Virus record (IMG/VR): IMGVR_UViG_3300044712_000270 | Coordinates: 1-38,157 of that record | Strand: one strand, 5' to 3' | DNA length: 38,157 bases | Origin: a virus | Shown here: in pieces, positions 1 to 5,914 of the stretch | Layout: every line of letters starts with the position of its first letter | Numbering within the stretch: position 1 is the first letter of the stretch | Notes under the pieces: generated by a model | Seen by the model: the letters and a program-made list of their open reading frames with translations, nothing else | The model's database searches: none | What the model was told of the DNA's origin: nothing | Program-made: the position numbers and the translations under genes

Positions 1-240
1 CTCCCGGCCAGAAATGCATACTTTTAGTTCCTAAACTCGCGCCCCGCGCACCGATTACCCGCGCTACGGGTTGCAATCGCGCCCGATTACCATCGCGCAG
101 GTCTACAATCGCGCCATTGACCATGCGTTATGCATACTGGCGCATTACAGAACCCCGCCAGGTACCCCATGGGGTATAGCGTGCGAGCTTGGTTTGTGCT
201 GGGTTTTGGCCGTTATCGGCCATCGGGGCGGGGCGGGCCG
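1..240. other. Non-coding GC-rich left end, possible part of the cos region
   Basis: I see no convincing gene here; the rightward frame opening at 130 looks like a shadow and runs into the HNH gene on the other strand. The stretch has short direct repeats (ATGCATACT at 14-22 and 130-138; CAATCGCGCC near 73 and 107) and a perfect palindrome TACCCCATGGGGTA at 163-176. If the genome circularises, this stretch plus 38061-38157 separates the HNH gene from the small terminase gene, where cos sites usually lie. That is inference from gene order; no cos motif was recognised. Confidence 0.35.
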
Positions 241-666
241 CTAGGGGCGGGCCATATCGGCGGGCAAGGCCGCCAGGGAATAGTCCACCGGGCCTTTATC
301 CGTGTAATGACGGAAAACGCCGCGCCCCTCAAGCCCCGTTTTAACGCTATGACATGGCCCGCATAAGCTTTGCAAGGGGCTTGCATGGAAAGCCCACGGG
401 CCTAGCTGGCGCCAAGGTATGACGTGGTCAACGTGGGCCGCTTGCGTTACCCGGCCCGCCAGCGTGCAGGCTTGGCAAAGCGGGGCCATGGATAGCTGGC
501 GCATACGGGCGCCATGCCAAGCCGCCGTTTTATATGCTTGATCGGATTGCAGCTTGGCCGCTGGCGGTTTGCTGGCGGGCGAATGGTCAACACAAAACCG
601 CGAACCCTTGATGCTAGGGGCTTTGCATCCGTATTCGCAACACTGTGCGCGGGGTAGTGTAGGCAT
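241..666 (-). CDS. HNH endonuclease, candidate packaging HNH (HK97 gp74-like role)
   Basis: This 141-residue protein has an N-terminal Cys/His cluster (C9, C10, C14, C25, H28) and a zinc-stapled HNH domain: C64-x2-C67, AHVDHV with H78, D80 and H81, then LCGPCH with C102, C105 and H106. Such small HNH proteins sit beside the terminase genes of many cos phages and are needed for specific end cutting. Here it reads leftward off the left end; on a circular map the next genes are tRNA-Thr, small and large terminase. The HNH fold is clear from sequence, while the packaging role is inferred from position. A LexA-like box lies 11-30 bp before the start codon. Confidence 0.85.
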   Translation of the reverse strand: MPTLPRAQCCEYGCKAPSIKGSRFCVDHSPASKPPAAKLQSDQAYKTAAWHGARMRQLSMAPLCQACTLAGRVTQAAHVDHVIPWRQLGPWAFHASPLQSLCGPCHSVKTGLEGRGVFRHYTDKGPVDYSLAALPADMARP

Positions 667-676
667 AAAAAAATTT

Positions 677-696
677 TACTGTATAAAAATACATTA
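677..696 (-). promoter_or_regulatory. LexA/SOS-box-like sequence upstream of the HNH gene
   Basis: The 20-mer TACTGTATAAAAATACATTA matches the proteobacterial LexA consensus TACTG(TA)5CAGTA at 17 of 20 positions. One mismatch falls in the conserved ACAG half-site (ACAT here). On the minus strand it contains TATACA, a plausible -10 for the HNH gene at 666. LexA control is a guess from the motif alone. Confidence 0.3.
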
Positions 697-806
697 GGGT
701 TTTTAGTGCCGAAACATAGGGTTTATCCTAAGATGATTGCCTGTTGACAAGATGTAAATTTATGACTCCTTCGGGAACCCCGCAAACAACCAAATGAAAG
801 TACAAG
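697..806 (+). promoter_or_regulatory. Putative leader/promoter of the 807-2280 operon
   Basis: This AT-rich stretch between divergent genes has a near-repeat (TAGGGTTTTTA near 695, TAGGGTTTATC near 716) and a TTGACA at 744-749. TTGACA has no good -10 at 17 bp; TTGCCT (737-742) with TATGAC (761-766) at 18 bp is an alternative. Promoter location is therefore uncertain, although the divergent layout requires one here. Confidence 0.35.
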
Positions 807-1034
807 ATGTCACCCATTGCTTACAAAACAGGCCGCACTTATGACTGCGAACAGGTGCTGGAAATTTTCATTGAATCACGGGCAACCGATGATTTCGGCA
901 TTGAAGATATGGTCGTTGTATTCAAGGATGCAAGTCGACACATTCAAGGCCGCGCTGAAATTGCCGTATTCGCTGACGGCATCGGCCCGGCTGTGTTGGC
1001 CGCTTACGATGCTGGCCGCTATCAGGCAATTTAA
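807..1034 (+). CDS. Hypothetical 75-residue phage protein
   Basis: I do not recognise this acidic 75-residue protein (begins MSPIAYKTGRTYDCEQ). It is the first gene of a short rightward operon whose next start codon follows 10 bp after its stop. No membrane segment or known motif is visible. The competing frame from 817 contains the real small gene at 1045 but is otherwise a shadow. Coding status rests on operon position, length and sensible composition. Confidence 0.55.
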   Translation: MSPIAYKTGRTYDCEQVLEIFIESRATDDFGIEDMVVVFKDASRHIQGRAEIAVFADGIGPAVLAAYDAGRYQAI

Positions 1035-1044
1035 GGGATACACC

Positions 1045-1140
1045 ATGCGCGAAAAAATGATTGACATCCTAACCGCCGTTTGTATCGGGCTTGCCCTTGC
1101 CATGCTGGCATTGCATGGCCTTGATGCATTGATCAAATAA
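1045..1140 (+). CDS. Small single-span membrane protein (31 aa)
   Basis: This 31-residue protein begins MREKMIDILTAVCIG, followed by a hydrophobic run to about residue 24 and a short polar tail, a typical one-pass inner-membrane peptide. AAGGGA lies 6 bp upstream of ATG 1045 as ribosome-binding site. I chose this start over the longer frame from 817 because that extension would overlap the upstream gene almost entirely. Function is unknown; similar tiny membrane peptides are common in phage accessory operons. Confidence 0.5.
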   Translation: MREKMIDILTAVCIGLALAMLALHGLDALIK

Positions 1141-1166
1141 CCCAAACCCACAAAGGACAAGACACC

Positions 1167-1364
1167 ATGAAAAATTTTTTCATCCAAGCTAGCGTCATTG
1201 ATGGTTTGCGTGAATGCTCGCCGGATCATTTTGAAGGATGTGAAATTGTCAGTGAATCAATTTTTTGCGAGTCGTTGCCGACACTCGCGCCCCATCAAGT
1301 AATCGGGGCATGGATTAGCGAAAAAACGCGCCAAGCCCTTGCGGATGAATACGACATTAAGTAA
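1167..1364 (+). CDS. Hypothetical 65-residue phage protein
   Basis: The protein begins MKNFFIQASVIDGLREC and ends LADEYDIK. It has four cysteines but no recognisable metal-binding spacing. AAAGGA precedes the ATG by 9 bp, and the gene sits evenly between the small membrane gene and the GP88-like gene with short leaders. The overlapping frame on the other strand (1257-1547) looks like a shadow. Function unknown. Confidence 0.6.
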   Translation: MKNFFIQASVIDGLRECSPDHFEGCEIVSESIFCESLPTLAPHQVIGAWISEKTRQALADEYDIK

Positions 1365-1392
1365 ACAAAACCACACTACAGGATAAAACACC

Positions 1393-2073
1393 ATGAAAAT
1401 CATCCCCATCAAGAAAGCTGATGCCCGCGCCGTTTGTGGCACGCTCACCCAGACTAGCAAGATGCCCTGCAAATCCTCAAGCTTGCCCACGGAATCTTGC
1501 ATTACGGGTTTTCGCATGGCCCAAATACCCGGTTCAATTTGCGCCATGTGCTATGCCGATAAGGGCTTCTATGCCATGTATCAAAACACAATCAAACCCG
1601 CGCAACATGCCCGCTTAGATGCGGTTTGGCAAGCTATGCAAAGCCCGGAATTGGCGCATATTTGGGTTAGCGCTATGGTGTCGCTAATCGGGGCCGATGA
1701 ATATTTCCGTCATCACGATAGCGGCGACTTGCAAGGGCTTGCCCATCTTGAATTAATCGCCGATGTCGCACGCGCCACGCCGCATTGCATGCACTGGCTG
1801 CCGACGCGTGAATATGGCATTGTGCGGGAATATGTCGCCAAGCATGGCGCATTGCCCGATAACTTGATTGTGCGGTTATCGGCCATGTATCCCGACAAGC
1901 CCGTTAAGGTGCCCGCTAGCTTGGCCGGCGTTAAAAATGTGACCGTGTCGAATGTGCATTCACCTAGCGGGCGCGTGCATGGCATGGCATGCAATGCGCC
2001 GGACAATGGCGGGGCATGCGGGGATTGTCGGGCATGTTGGACTAACACGCCCGTGTCTTATGCTTTGCACTAA
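1393..2073 (+). CDS. GP88-like cysteine-rich phage protein
   Basis: This 226-residue protein resembles the phage GP88 family (mycobacteriophage gene 88 type). Visible features are C26, C36, a CAMCYADKGFY block (C50, C53), FRHHDSGD at about 105-112, the PHCMHWLPTREY block near 130-141, and a C-terminal ACGDCRACW block with C209, C212 and C215. The spacing suggests Zn or Fe-S binding, but no activity is established for the family that I can name. AGGA lies 11 bp upstream of the start. It is the largest gene of the rightward GC-rich operon and differs in composition from the rest of the phage. Family assignment is from motif memory. Confidence 0.7.
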   Translation: MKIIPIKKADARAVCGTLTQTSKMPCKSSSLPTESCITGFRMAQIPGSICAMCYADKGFYAMYQNTIKPAQHARLDAVWQAMQSPELAHIWVSAMVSLIGADEYFRHHDSGDLQGLAHLELIADVARATPHCMHWLPTREYGIVREYVAKHGALPDNLIVRLSAMYPDKPVKVPASLAGVKNVTVSNVHSPSGRVHGMACNAPDNGGACGDCRACWTNTPVSYALH

Positions 2074-2085
2074 TAGGGGCTTGCA

Positions 2086-2280
2086 ATGGGTTTTTTTTCC
2101 GATATTGACATTGTGCGGGGCAGTGATTCCCGCCCGTTTGGGGCGTGTTTGACCGATAGCGCGCCCCGGTTCTATTGGCAGTGCGGCCCCGCCGATTCGG
2201 GCGGGCTTGCGCCGTTTGAGTGCGCCGATACTGGCGCGATTGTGCAGTTTGCGCTCGCCGATTTCTGGCCGCTGATCTAG
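2086..2280 (+). CDS. Hypothetical 64-residue phage protein
   Basis: The protein begins MGFFSDIDIVRGSDSRP. It has repeated short Gly/Pro/Cys turns (C21, C33, C46), no membrane segment and no family I recognise. It follows the GP88-like gene after 12 bp, with GGGGC upstream of the ATG. It is the last gene of the rightward operon; its TAG stop at 2278-2280 is followed immediately by a hairpin terminator. Confidence 0.6.
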   Translation: MGFFSDIDIVRGSDSRPFGACLTDSAPRFYWQCGPADSGGLAPFECADTGAIVQFALADFWPLI

Positions 2281-2283
2281 CTA

Positions 2284-2330
2284 GCAAACCCAAACCCGCC
2301 CGGCCATGCGCCGGGTTTTTTTGGGCTTGC
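2284..2330 (+). terminator. Intrinsic terminator of the 807-2280 operon
   Basis: AAACCCG (2292-2298) pairs with CGGGTTT (2312-2318), and the stem can be extended by AGCAAACCC against GGGCTTGCT with one mismatch. T7 follows the core GC stem. It closes the rightward operon directly after its last stop codon. Confidence 0.75.
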
Positions 2331-2336
2331 TAAGTT

Positions 2337-2350
2337 AGTGAGCGCTCACT
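2337..2350. repeat. Perfect 14-bp palindrome AGTGAGCGCTCACT
   Basis: The two halves AGTGAGC/GCTCACT are perfectly complementary. The 12-bp core GTGAGCGCTCAC equals that of the ideal symmetric lac operator, so it could bind a LacI-type or other dimeric regulator. No gene starts next to it on either strand, so function is unclear. Confidence 0.5.
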
Positions 2351-2473
2351 TCGCTAGATTATCCCCTGCCCGTATCTTGATCCAATGGGCGCGGGCGGGG
2401 ATAGTTGCGCCCGCATATCGGCGCGGGGCTTTGCGGCCCGCTGGCGGGGCTTTGCGGGGCTTTGCAACCCCTA

Positions 2474-2532
2474 GCGGGCGGGCGCATAGCGCGGCCCCTA
2501 GCGGGCGCGGCCCATGGCGGGCGGGCGCATAG
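2474..2532. repeat. 16-bp direct repeat GCGGGCGGGCGCATAG
   Basis: Exact copies lie at 2474-2489 and 2517-2532, 43 bp apart start to start. A degenerate copy (GCGGGCGCATCGG) lies near 2736. They are the clearest repeated words inside the GC-rich spacer. Confidence 0.7.
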
Positions 2533-2820
2533 TGCGACACCCAGCGGGCTTGGCCCCTAGCGGGGCGCGGGCATGGCCCCTTGCGGGCTTGGCCGCATAA
2601 CGGGGCGCGGGCCATGCGCTAAGGGCGCGGGCGGGGCCGGTATCGGGGCCGCTGGCGCGGGTTTTCCGGGCCGCTGGCGGGCTCGGGCGGGTTATGGGCG
2701 CGGGGCCGCTGGCGGCATGGCGCGGGCATGGCGGGCGCGGGCGCATCGGGCGGGTTTGTAGCGATTCCGACTTACAAACCGCGGGCGCGTAGTGCGCCGG
2801 TACTCATTTGCTGGCGCCGA

Positions 2821-2838
2821 TACCCCTAGGGGTACCCC
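2821..2838. repeat. Nested palindromes TACCCCTAGGGGTA / GGGGTACCCC
   Basis: TACCCCTAGGGGTA (2821-2834) is a perfect palindrome and overlaps GGGGTACCCC (2829-2838). The same TACCCC-NN-GGGGTA form occurs at 163-176, so the pair brackets the GC-rich left segment. Confidence 0.6.
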
Positions 2839-2903
2839 AGACACCCCCGAGGGGTCGAAAAAATGGGTTACCCCACTACGCATTCTTAAAAAAAAAAATT
2901 TGA

Positions 2904-2931
2904 AACAAAAAAAGCCCGGACGAACCGGGCT
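2904..2931 (-). terminator. Intrinsic terminator ending the leftward 2962-9697 operon
   Basis: On the minus strand AGCCCGG-TTCGT-CCGGGCT forms a 7-bp GC stem (2913-2931) followed by seven T residues and a second AT-rich tract. It lies 31 bp beyond the last leftward gene. Confidence 0.9.
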
Positions 2932-2961
2932 GAACATGGCAATTTTTTCCGGAAGGCAAAA

Positions 2962-3171
2962 TTATCCAAAATTATCTGGCAATGGATAAATTTTGCGCTG
3001 GATATTTTGGGCAGGATTGGCTGACTCGTTGCTAACCTGGCTGACTTGGGTTGATTCACCTTTGTAGCCGTGCGCGTAGGCGGCGCGGGCTACTGCAAGG
3101 GCTTTTGATTTGCTGTCAAACGGCCCTTTGCTTCCCCAATACCATCCGTCTTTGCGTTTGGTCAGCGGCAT
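2962..3171 (-). CDS. Small conserved phage protein with KRKDGWYWGSKGPF motif (69 aa)
   Basis: The N-terminal MPLTKRKDGWYWGSKGPF followed by an alanine-rich helix ending in AYAHGYKG is a pattern I associate with a common small phage protein of unknown function. The C-terminal half is Ser/Asn/Gln-rich and probably disordered. It is the last gene of the leftward operon, starting 6 bp after the stop of the DUF5856-like gene and lying just before the terminator. Confidence 0.65.
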   Translation of the reverse strand: MPLTKRKDGWYWGSKGPFDSKSKALAVARAAYAHGYKGESTQVSQVSNESANPAQNIQRKIYPLPDNFG

Positions 3172-3177
3172 GATGGC

Positions 3178-3564
3178 TCACTTGAATCGAGTCAGTTTGT
3201 AAATCGTTGACCGGCACAGATCAGCAATTTCATCCACGATGTTTTGGATTTCCGTTTCCTGCGGGAAACCATCCATCTTTCGCATGAGGTTGGTTTCATC
3301 AAACAGTTGGTTGACCAGCGCCAGACCATTTTCCCCAGGAAAATAGGGCTTCAAACTGGAAATATTTTGGCTTTTCCGCTGGAGGCAGGCTTCGGCCAGG
3401 GTGTCGGTCAAATCTTCCAGTCCTTCATAGAACTCACCCAAAGCAATGTGTTCAGCATAGCTCACGCTGTTCAAATGGTGGACATGGGCGGCGGTGACAC
3501 CATGCAGCAGGCACATGATGTAGTCGTTCAAGACGTTGGATTGCTCGTTGACGTTGAATCGCAT
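3178..3564 (-). CDS. DUF5856/Dps-like helical phage protein
   Basis: This 128-residue, predicted mainly helical protein contains the stretch LLHGVTAAHVHHLNS-SYAEHIALGEFYEGLEDLTDTLAEA. That resembles the ferritin/Dps-like first helices seen in DUF5856 phage proteins; H24, H27, H29 and H30 cluster near the N-terminus. Whether it binds metal or DNA is unknown. A strong ribosome-binding site (AAGGAGAACGCC then ATG) fixes the start. The family call is from pattern memory. Confidence 0.55.
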   Translation of the reverse strand: MRFNVNEQSNVLNDYIMCLLHGVTAAHVHHLNSVSYAEHIALGEFYEGLEDLTDTLAEACLQRKSQNISSLKPYFPGENGLALVNQLFDETNLMRKMDGFPQETEIQNIVDEIADLCRSTIYKLTRFK

Positions 3565-3585
3565 GGCGTTCTCCTTGCGGGCATT

Positions 3586-3972
3586 CTAGCCCATGACCTC
3601 TTTCATGGCGAGATGGAATGTCTGCACCGGAATGGTTGTCCATTTTTCCACACAGATTTGCAAAGCATTGTCCACAGTGACTGCGTAATCTTTGCGCCAC
3701 TTAAATCGCGCCTCACTGCATTGCGTCAAAACGTTCATAGCCGAACGTAGCTTGCGGTACTCCACGCTTTGTGTTTGGCTCATTAGCTCGTATGCCCGTG
3801 CCATGCTGAAGATGCCATCTGCCAGGGGCACGATTAGTCCTTTGACATCCTCGCCATCTTCGGCTAGGTACAGTTTGATTTGGCAATCAAGCATCAACTT
3901 TTTGAGCCGTTCTTTGGCATATGCCCGTGCGATGGGGTTGCGGGCAATGTTGCGAGGCTTGATGTCAATCAT
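3586..3972 (-). CDS. Hypothetical 128-residue basic phage protein
   Basis: It starts MIDIKPRNIARN at 3972, with ATG overlapping the TGA stop of the upstream HTH gene (ATGA), so I reject the longer frame to 4029. The protein is helical and lysine/arginine-rich, with KLMLDCQIKLYLAEDGEDVKG near residues 26-46 and a Trp-rich C-terminal half (FKWRKDY, EKWTTIP). I recognise no family. Coupling to an HTH gene hints at a DNA-related role, but this is inference. Confidence 0.6.
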   Translation of the reverse strand: MIDIKPRNIARNPIARAYAKERLKKLMLDCQIKLYLAEDGEDVKGLIVPLADGIFSMARAYELMSQTQSVEYRKLRSAMNVLTQCSEARFKWRKDYAVTVDNALQICVEKWTTIPVQTFHLAMKEVMG

Positions 3973-4154
3973 GGTGCCTTCCCAAAGTAACGTGTGAGTT
4001 TGCCGTCTTTTTTCTTGAGGATTGTCCAACCTTTTTCTTTTAGGTCGGCCAAGCGTCTGTGCGGGGTGACGCTAGGCAAAGTTTGAACAATATCCACACT
4101 GGTGCAACCCGTCTTGCGAGTCAACAGCTTCTTGAGTTTGTCCTGTTGTGTCAT
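3969..4154 (-). CDS. Winged-helix/HTH protein (HTH_39-like, 61 aa)
   Basis: TQQDKLKKLLTRKTGCTSVDIVQTLPSVTPHRRLADLKEKGWTI reads as a small winged helix: helix 1 at 2-12, recognition helix around PHRRLADLKEKG and a wing ending KLTRYFG. Phages encode many such proteins, used as regulators or in primosome loading. It overlaps both neighbours by 4 bp (ATGA), implying translational coupling. Confidence 0.7.
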   Translation of the reverse strand: MTQQDKLKKLLTRKTGCTSVDIVQTLPSVTPHRRLADLKEKGWTILKKKDGKLTRYFGKAP

Positions 4155-4324
4155 TTAGTCCTCGTTGCTCTGAATGTCCAACATCCCGCGCACATCCATT
4201 TGACAGGTGTCATTTGAATGCCCCCTTCTGGCGGCTTTTCTGTCTTGCACTTGTAGCATTCTTTGAATTTATGCCCCTGAATTTTTTTGTCGTTCAGTAC
4301 CAGTTGCTGCTTTACGAAACTCAT
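4151..4324 (-). CDS. Small zinc-ribbon protein (57 aa)
   Basis: A frame from ATG 4324 to TGA 4151 encodes MSFVKQQLVLNDKK, then ECYKCKTEK (C23, C26) and MCAGCW (C45, C48), a two-knuckle C-x2-C...C-x2-C zinc ribbon. Its stop overlaps the start of the HTH gene as ATGA, matching the operon style. Its first 56 bp overlap the 3' end of the upstream gene in another frame, which is unusual. Function unknown; small zinc-ribbon proteins are frequent in phage early regions. Confidence 0.7.
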   Translation of the reverse strand: MSFVKQQLVLNDKKIQGHKFKECYKCKTEKPPEGGIQMTPVKWMCAGCWTFRATRTK

Positions 4325-4487
4325 TCAACTTCTTTCTTGATTCTTGCTCTGCCATTTTGTACCCAGCAAAAAAAGCCATTTCCATGATTTCCTTGCGGGT
4401 CATTTCGTTGTTGTTAAGCAAGTGCCCGTACTTGCGGTCTGCTTTACGCGCCCACTCTATTGCTAGGGTGCTTGCGCTGATCCTCAT
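4269..4487 (-). CDS. Hypothetical 72-residue phage protein
   Basis: It starts MRISASTLAIEWARKADRKYG at 4487, overlapping the upstream TGA as ATGA; the longer frame to 4556 is rejected because it runs deep inside the upstream gene. It is helical and charged, with NNNEMTRKEIMEMAFFAGYKMAEQESRKK in the centre, reminiscent of small phage proteins with a conserved FxAGYxxA patch. The 3' end overlaps the zinc-ribbon gene. Confidence 0.6.
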   Translation of the reverse strand: MRISASTLAIEWARKADRKYGHLLNNNEMTRKEIMEMAFFAGYKMAEQESRKKLNEFRKAATGTERQKNSGA

Positions 4488-5185
4488 GCCATCACCTCGT
4501 AGTCGTGAAACACGCAACCAAGCTCTGCTCGGCCAACTTTGCACGGTTTGACCCACACATTCTTGCCAGAACGCAAGCGCCGGACATGGCCCCTGCGGTC
4601 GTGCAGCCTAGGCGATGCGTGCGTACCGCCCTGCGGCTCATTGCGGGCCTCTTTGGCCTTGATGTAGACCGTAGTCCAATCGTATGTCGGCGGTTTGCCT
4701 TGGGCGATTTTGCGCTGGTTTGTGAATGTCTGTTTGACTACAGGCCGGTAAACGGCACAACCTTTGTCCATGGAGGACAACCACATGGCGACCAGCGACA
4801 GCATTAGCTCGGCCACATCTTGTGGCAACTCGTGATTTTCATCTGCTGGGCCAAATCGAATTTGCCCTTCATCAATCACGTAAACCAAAGGTGGAAACGT
4901 TTCCTGTCTGCCGGGTATCCCTTTGGTAATGTCCACCACAATGCCTTCCTGTGGATCAGAGCCAGCCACCAGCATCATGATTTCGTAGTATGGATGCGTC
5001 TTGCTTTGCCCGCCATACAAAACCAAGCTTTTCTCAAAAGGTGGCCGGTGTGTTTCCAGATACTTGAGGCTGACAGCCCGGTTGCCGGGAAAAACATCAG
5101 ACACATCAAACCACTGCACTTCAGTCGGGTCAAAGCCAACACCAATGACCGCCTTCATGATTGATCGAATCAGTGGGGTGGTCAT
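4484..5185 (-). CDS. Conserved hypothetical phage protein (233 aa)
   Basis: The C-terminal region carries PTYDWTTVYI, GGTHASPRLHDRRGHVRRLRSGK and VWVKPCKVGRAELGCVFHDYEV, a pattern I have seen in many proteobacterial phage proteins of unknown function. The N-terminal half is acidic and mixed alpha/beta. The basic HDRRGHVRRLRSGK patch suggests nucleic-acid contact, but no catalytic motif is visible. ATGA overlaps at both ends indicate translational coupling. Confidence 0.7.
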   Translation of the reverse strand: MTTPLIRSIMKAVIGVGFDPTEVQWFDVSDVFPGNRAVSLKYLETHRPPFEKSLVLYGGQSKTHPYYEIMMLVAGSDPQEGIVVDITKGIPGRQETFPPLVYVIDEGQIRFGPADENHELPQDVAELMLSLVAMWLSSMDKGCAVYRPVVKQTFTNQRKIAQGKPPTYDWTTVYIKAKEARNEPQGGTHASPRLHDRRGHVRRLRSGKNVWVKPCKVGRAELGCVFHDYEVMA

Positions 5186-5460
5186 GCTTCCACCCCGCAG
5201 ACTTTCTCCATGTAGGCCACGTAGACCTGATCCAACGTGTTGAATTGGCGCTCATCCCAGTCGAGGAAATAGAACCGTTCCTCGGGCTTCCAGCCGCCGT
5301 AGATGTCGCCGTGTCGCTTGCGTTTGGTGAGCACCTCAATCTGAACGCCGCACTCGTCGTTGCGGTAGGCCCGCTGCGCTCCCCAGTCGCCGGAAAAGCC
5401 TATCCTGCAAGAGAATGGCAGTTGGCAAAATTCCTCAAAGGTCAGTTCTGGGCGTGTCAT
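5182..5460 (-). CDS. Hypothetical 92-residue phage protein
   Basis: It starts MTRPELTFEEFCQLPF at 5460, overlapping the upstream gene end; the extension to 5493 is inside that gene and rejected. The sequence RIGFSGDWGAQRAYRNDECGVQIEVLTKRKRHGDIYGGWKPEERFYFLDW suggests a small beta-rich domain. I recognise no family. It sits in a run of overlapping small early genes. Confidence 0.6.
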   Translation of the reverse strand: MTRPELTFEEFCQLPFSCRIGFSGDWGAQRAYRNDECGVQIEVLTKRKRHGDIYGGWKPEERFYFLDWDERQFNTLDQVYVAYMEKVCGVEA

Positions 5461-5705
5461 GCTTGCCCCCTTTCGCGAATGGCGGCAGCGCAAGCACGCG
5501 CCTCCATATCTTCGCGGTTACAGTCGCCCATGTCTCGGTCATCGCATACTTGAGCGCAGGCTTCACGCTCGGCAGCAGCGCCAGCGGCATAGGCGACTTT
5601 GAAAAACCGTTCAATGTCCATCAGGCTACAAGTGAAAGTGGCGTACATGTTGTGCATGTCAAACCCGGCCTCTCGTGCCATGCGGATGATGTCTTCTTGG
5701 TTCAT
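5457..5705 (-). CDS. Small conserved phage protein, AAAEREAC type (82 aa)
   Basis: It contains MNQEDIIRMAREAGFDM, then AYAAGAAAEREACAQVCDDRD and a terminal ARACAAAIRERG. This layout is common among small phage proteins of unknown role. Cysteines at about 48, 52 and 60 could bind a metal but show no standard spacing. It is coupled to its neighbours by 4-bp overlaps. Confidence 0.65.
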   Translation of the reverse strand: MNQEDIIRMAREAGFDMHNMYATFTCSLMDIERFFKVAYAAGAAAEREACAQVCDDRDMGDCNREDMEARACAAAIRERGQA

Positions 5706-5914
5706 TTATTCTTCTCCTTAAATTTTCTAAGCGCGTACTCTCGGCGTGCCTCATGGATGAGGCTGCGCTCATCGTCCGCATACTCACCACGCCGAGCAAC
5801 AAGCCAAAGCACGGCCACCTTCCGAACAATGTCTGTTGGGACATCTCGCCACACATACCAACGCCCGCACGCATGCCGCCAAGAAGCACGCATCACGTAG
5901 TACCAAAATCTCAT
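5702..5914 (-). CDS. Hypothetical 70-residue basic phage protein
   Basis: It begins MRFWYYVMRASWRHACGRWYVWRDVPTD and is rich in Trp and Arg, followed by a short hydrophobic stretch (VRKVAVLWLVARR) and a charged helix ending KFKEKNK. It may associate peripherally with membrane or nucleic acid, but no motif decides. Overlaps of 4 bp on both sides support coding. The alternative frame 5659-5889 is a shadow. Confidence 0.5.
   Translation of the reverse strand: MRFWYYVMRASWRHACGRWYVWRDVPTDIVRKVAVLWLVARRGEYADDERSLIHEARREYALRKFKEKNK

Larger units (their letters stand above)
2331..2903. other. GC-rich repeat-laden non-coding spacer
   Basis: This stretch lies between two converging terminators. From about 2380 to 2760 it is extremely GC-rich and made of degenerate units such as GGGGCTTTGCGG, CCCCTAGCGGGC and GGGCCGCTGGCG. 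Many open frames exist on both strands, but they are Arg/Ala/Gly/Pro low-complexity products expected from GC-rich DNA, and none has a convincing start context. It also holds perfect palindromes at 2337-2350 and 2821-2834. An origin or structural role is possible but unproven. Confidence 0.6.

Noticed and set aside
130-366. Rightward open frame of 78 codons at the left end
   Set aside because: It overlaps the clear HNH gene on the other strand, is low-complexity Gly/Arg-rich and lacks a ribosome-binding site.
2338-2937. Several open frames in the GC-rich spacer on both strands
   Set aside because: Products are Arg/Ala/Gly/Pro-rich on every frame, as expected in GC-rich DNA with few stop codons; starts have no supporting context.
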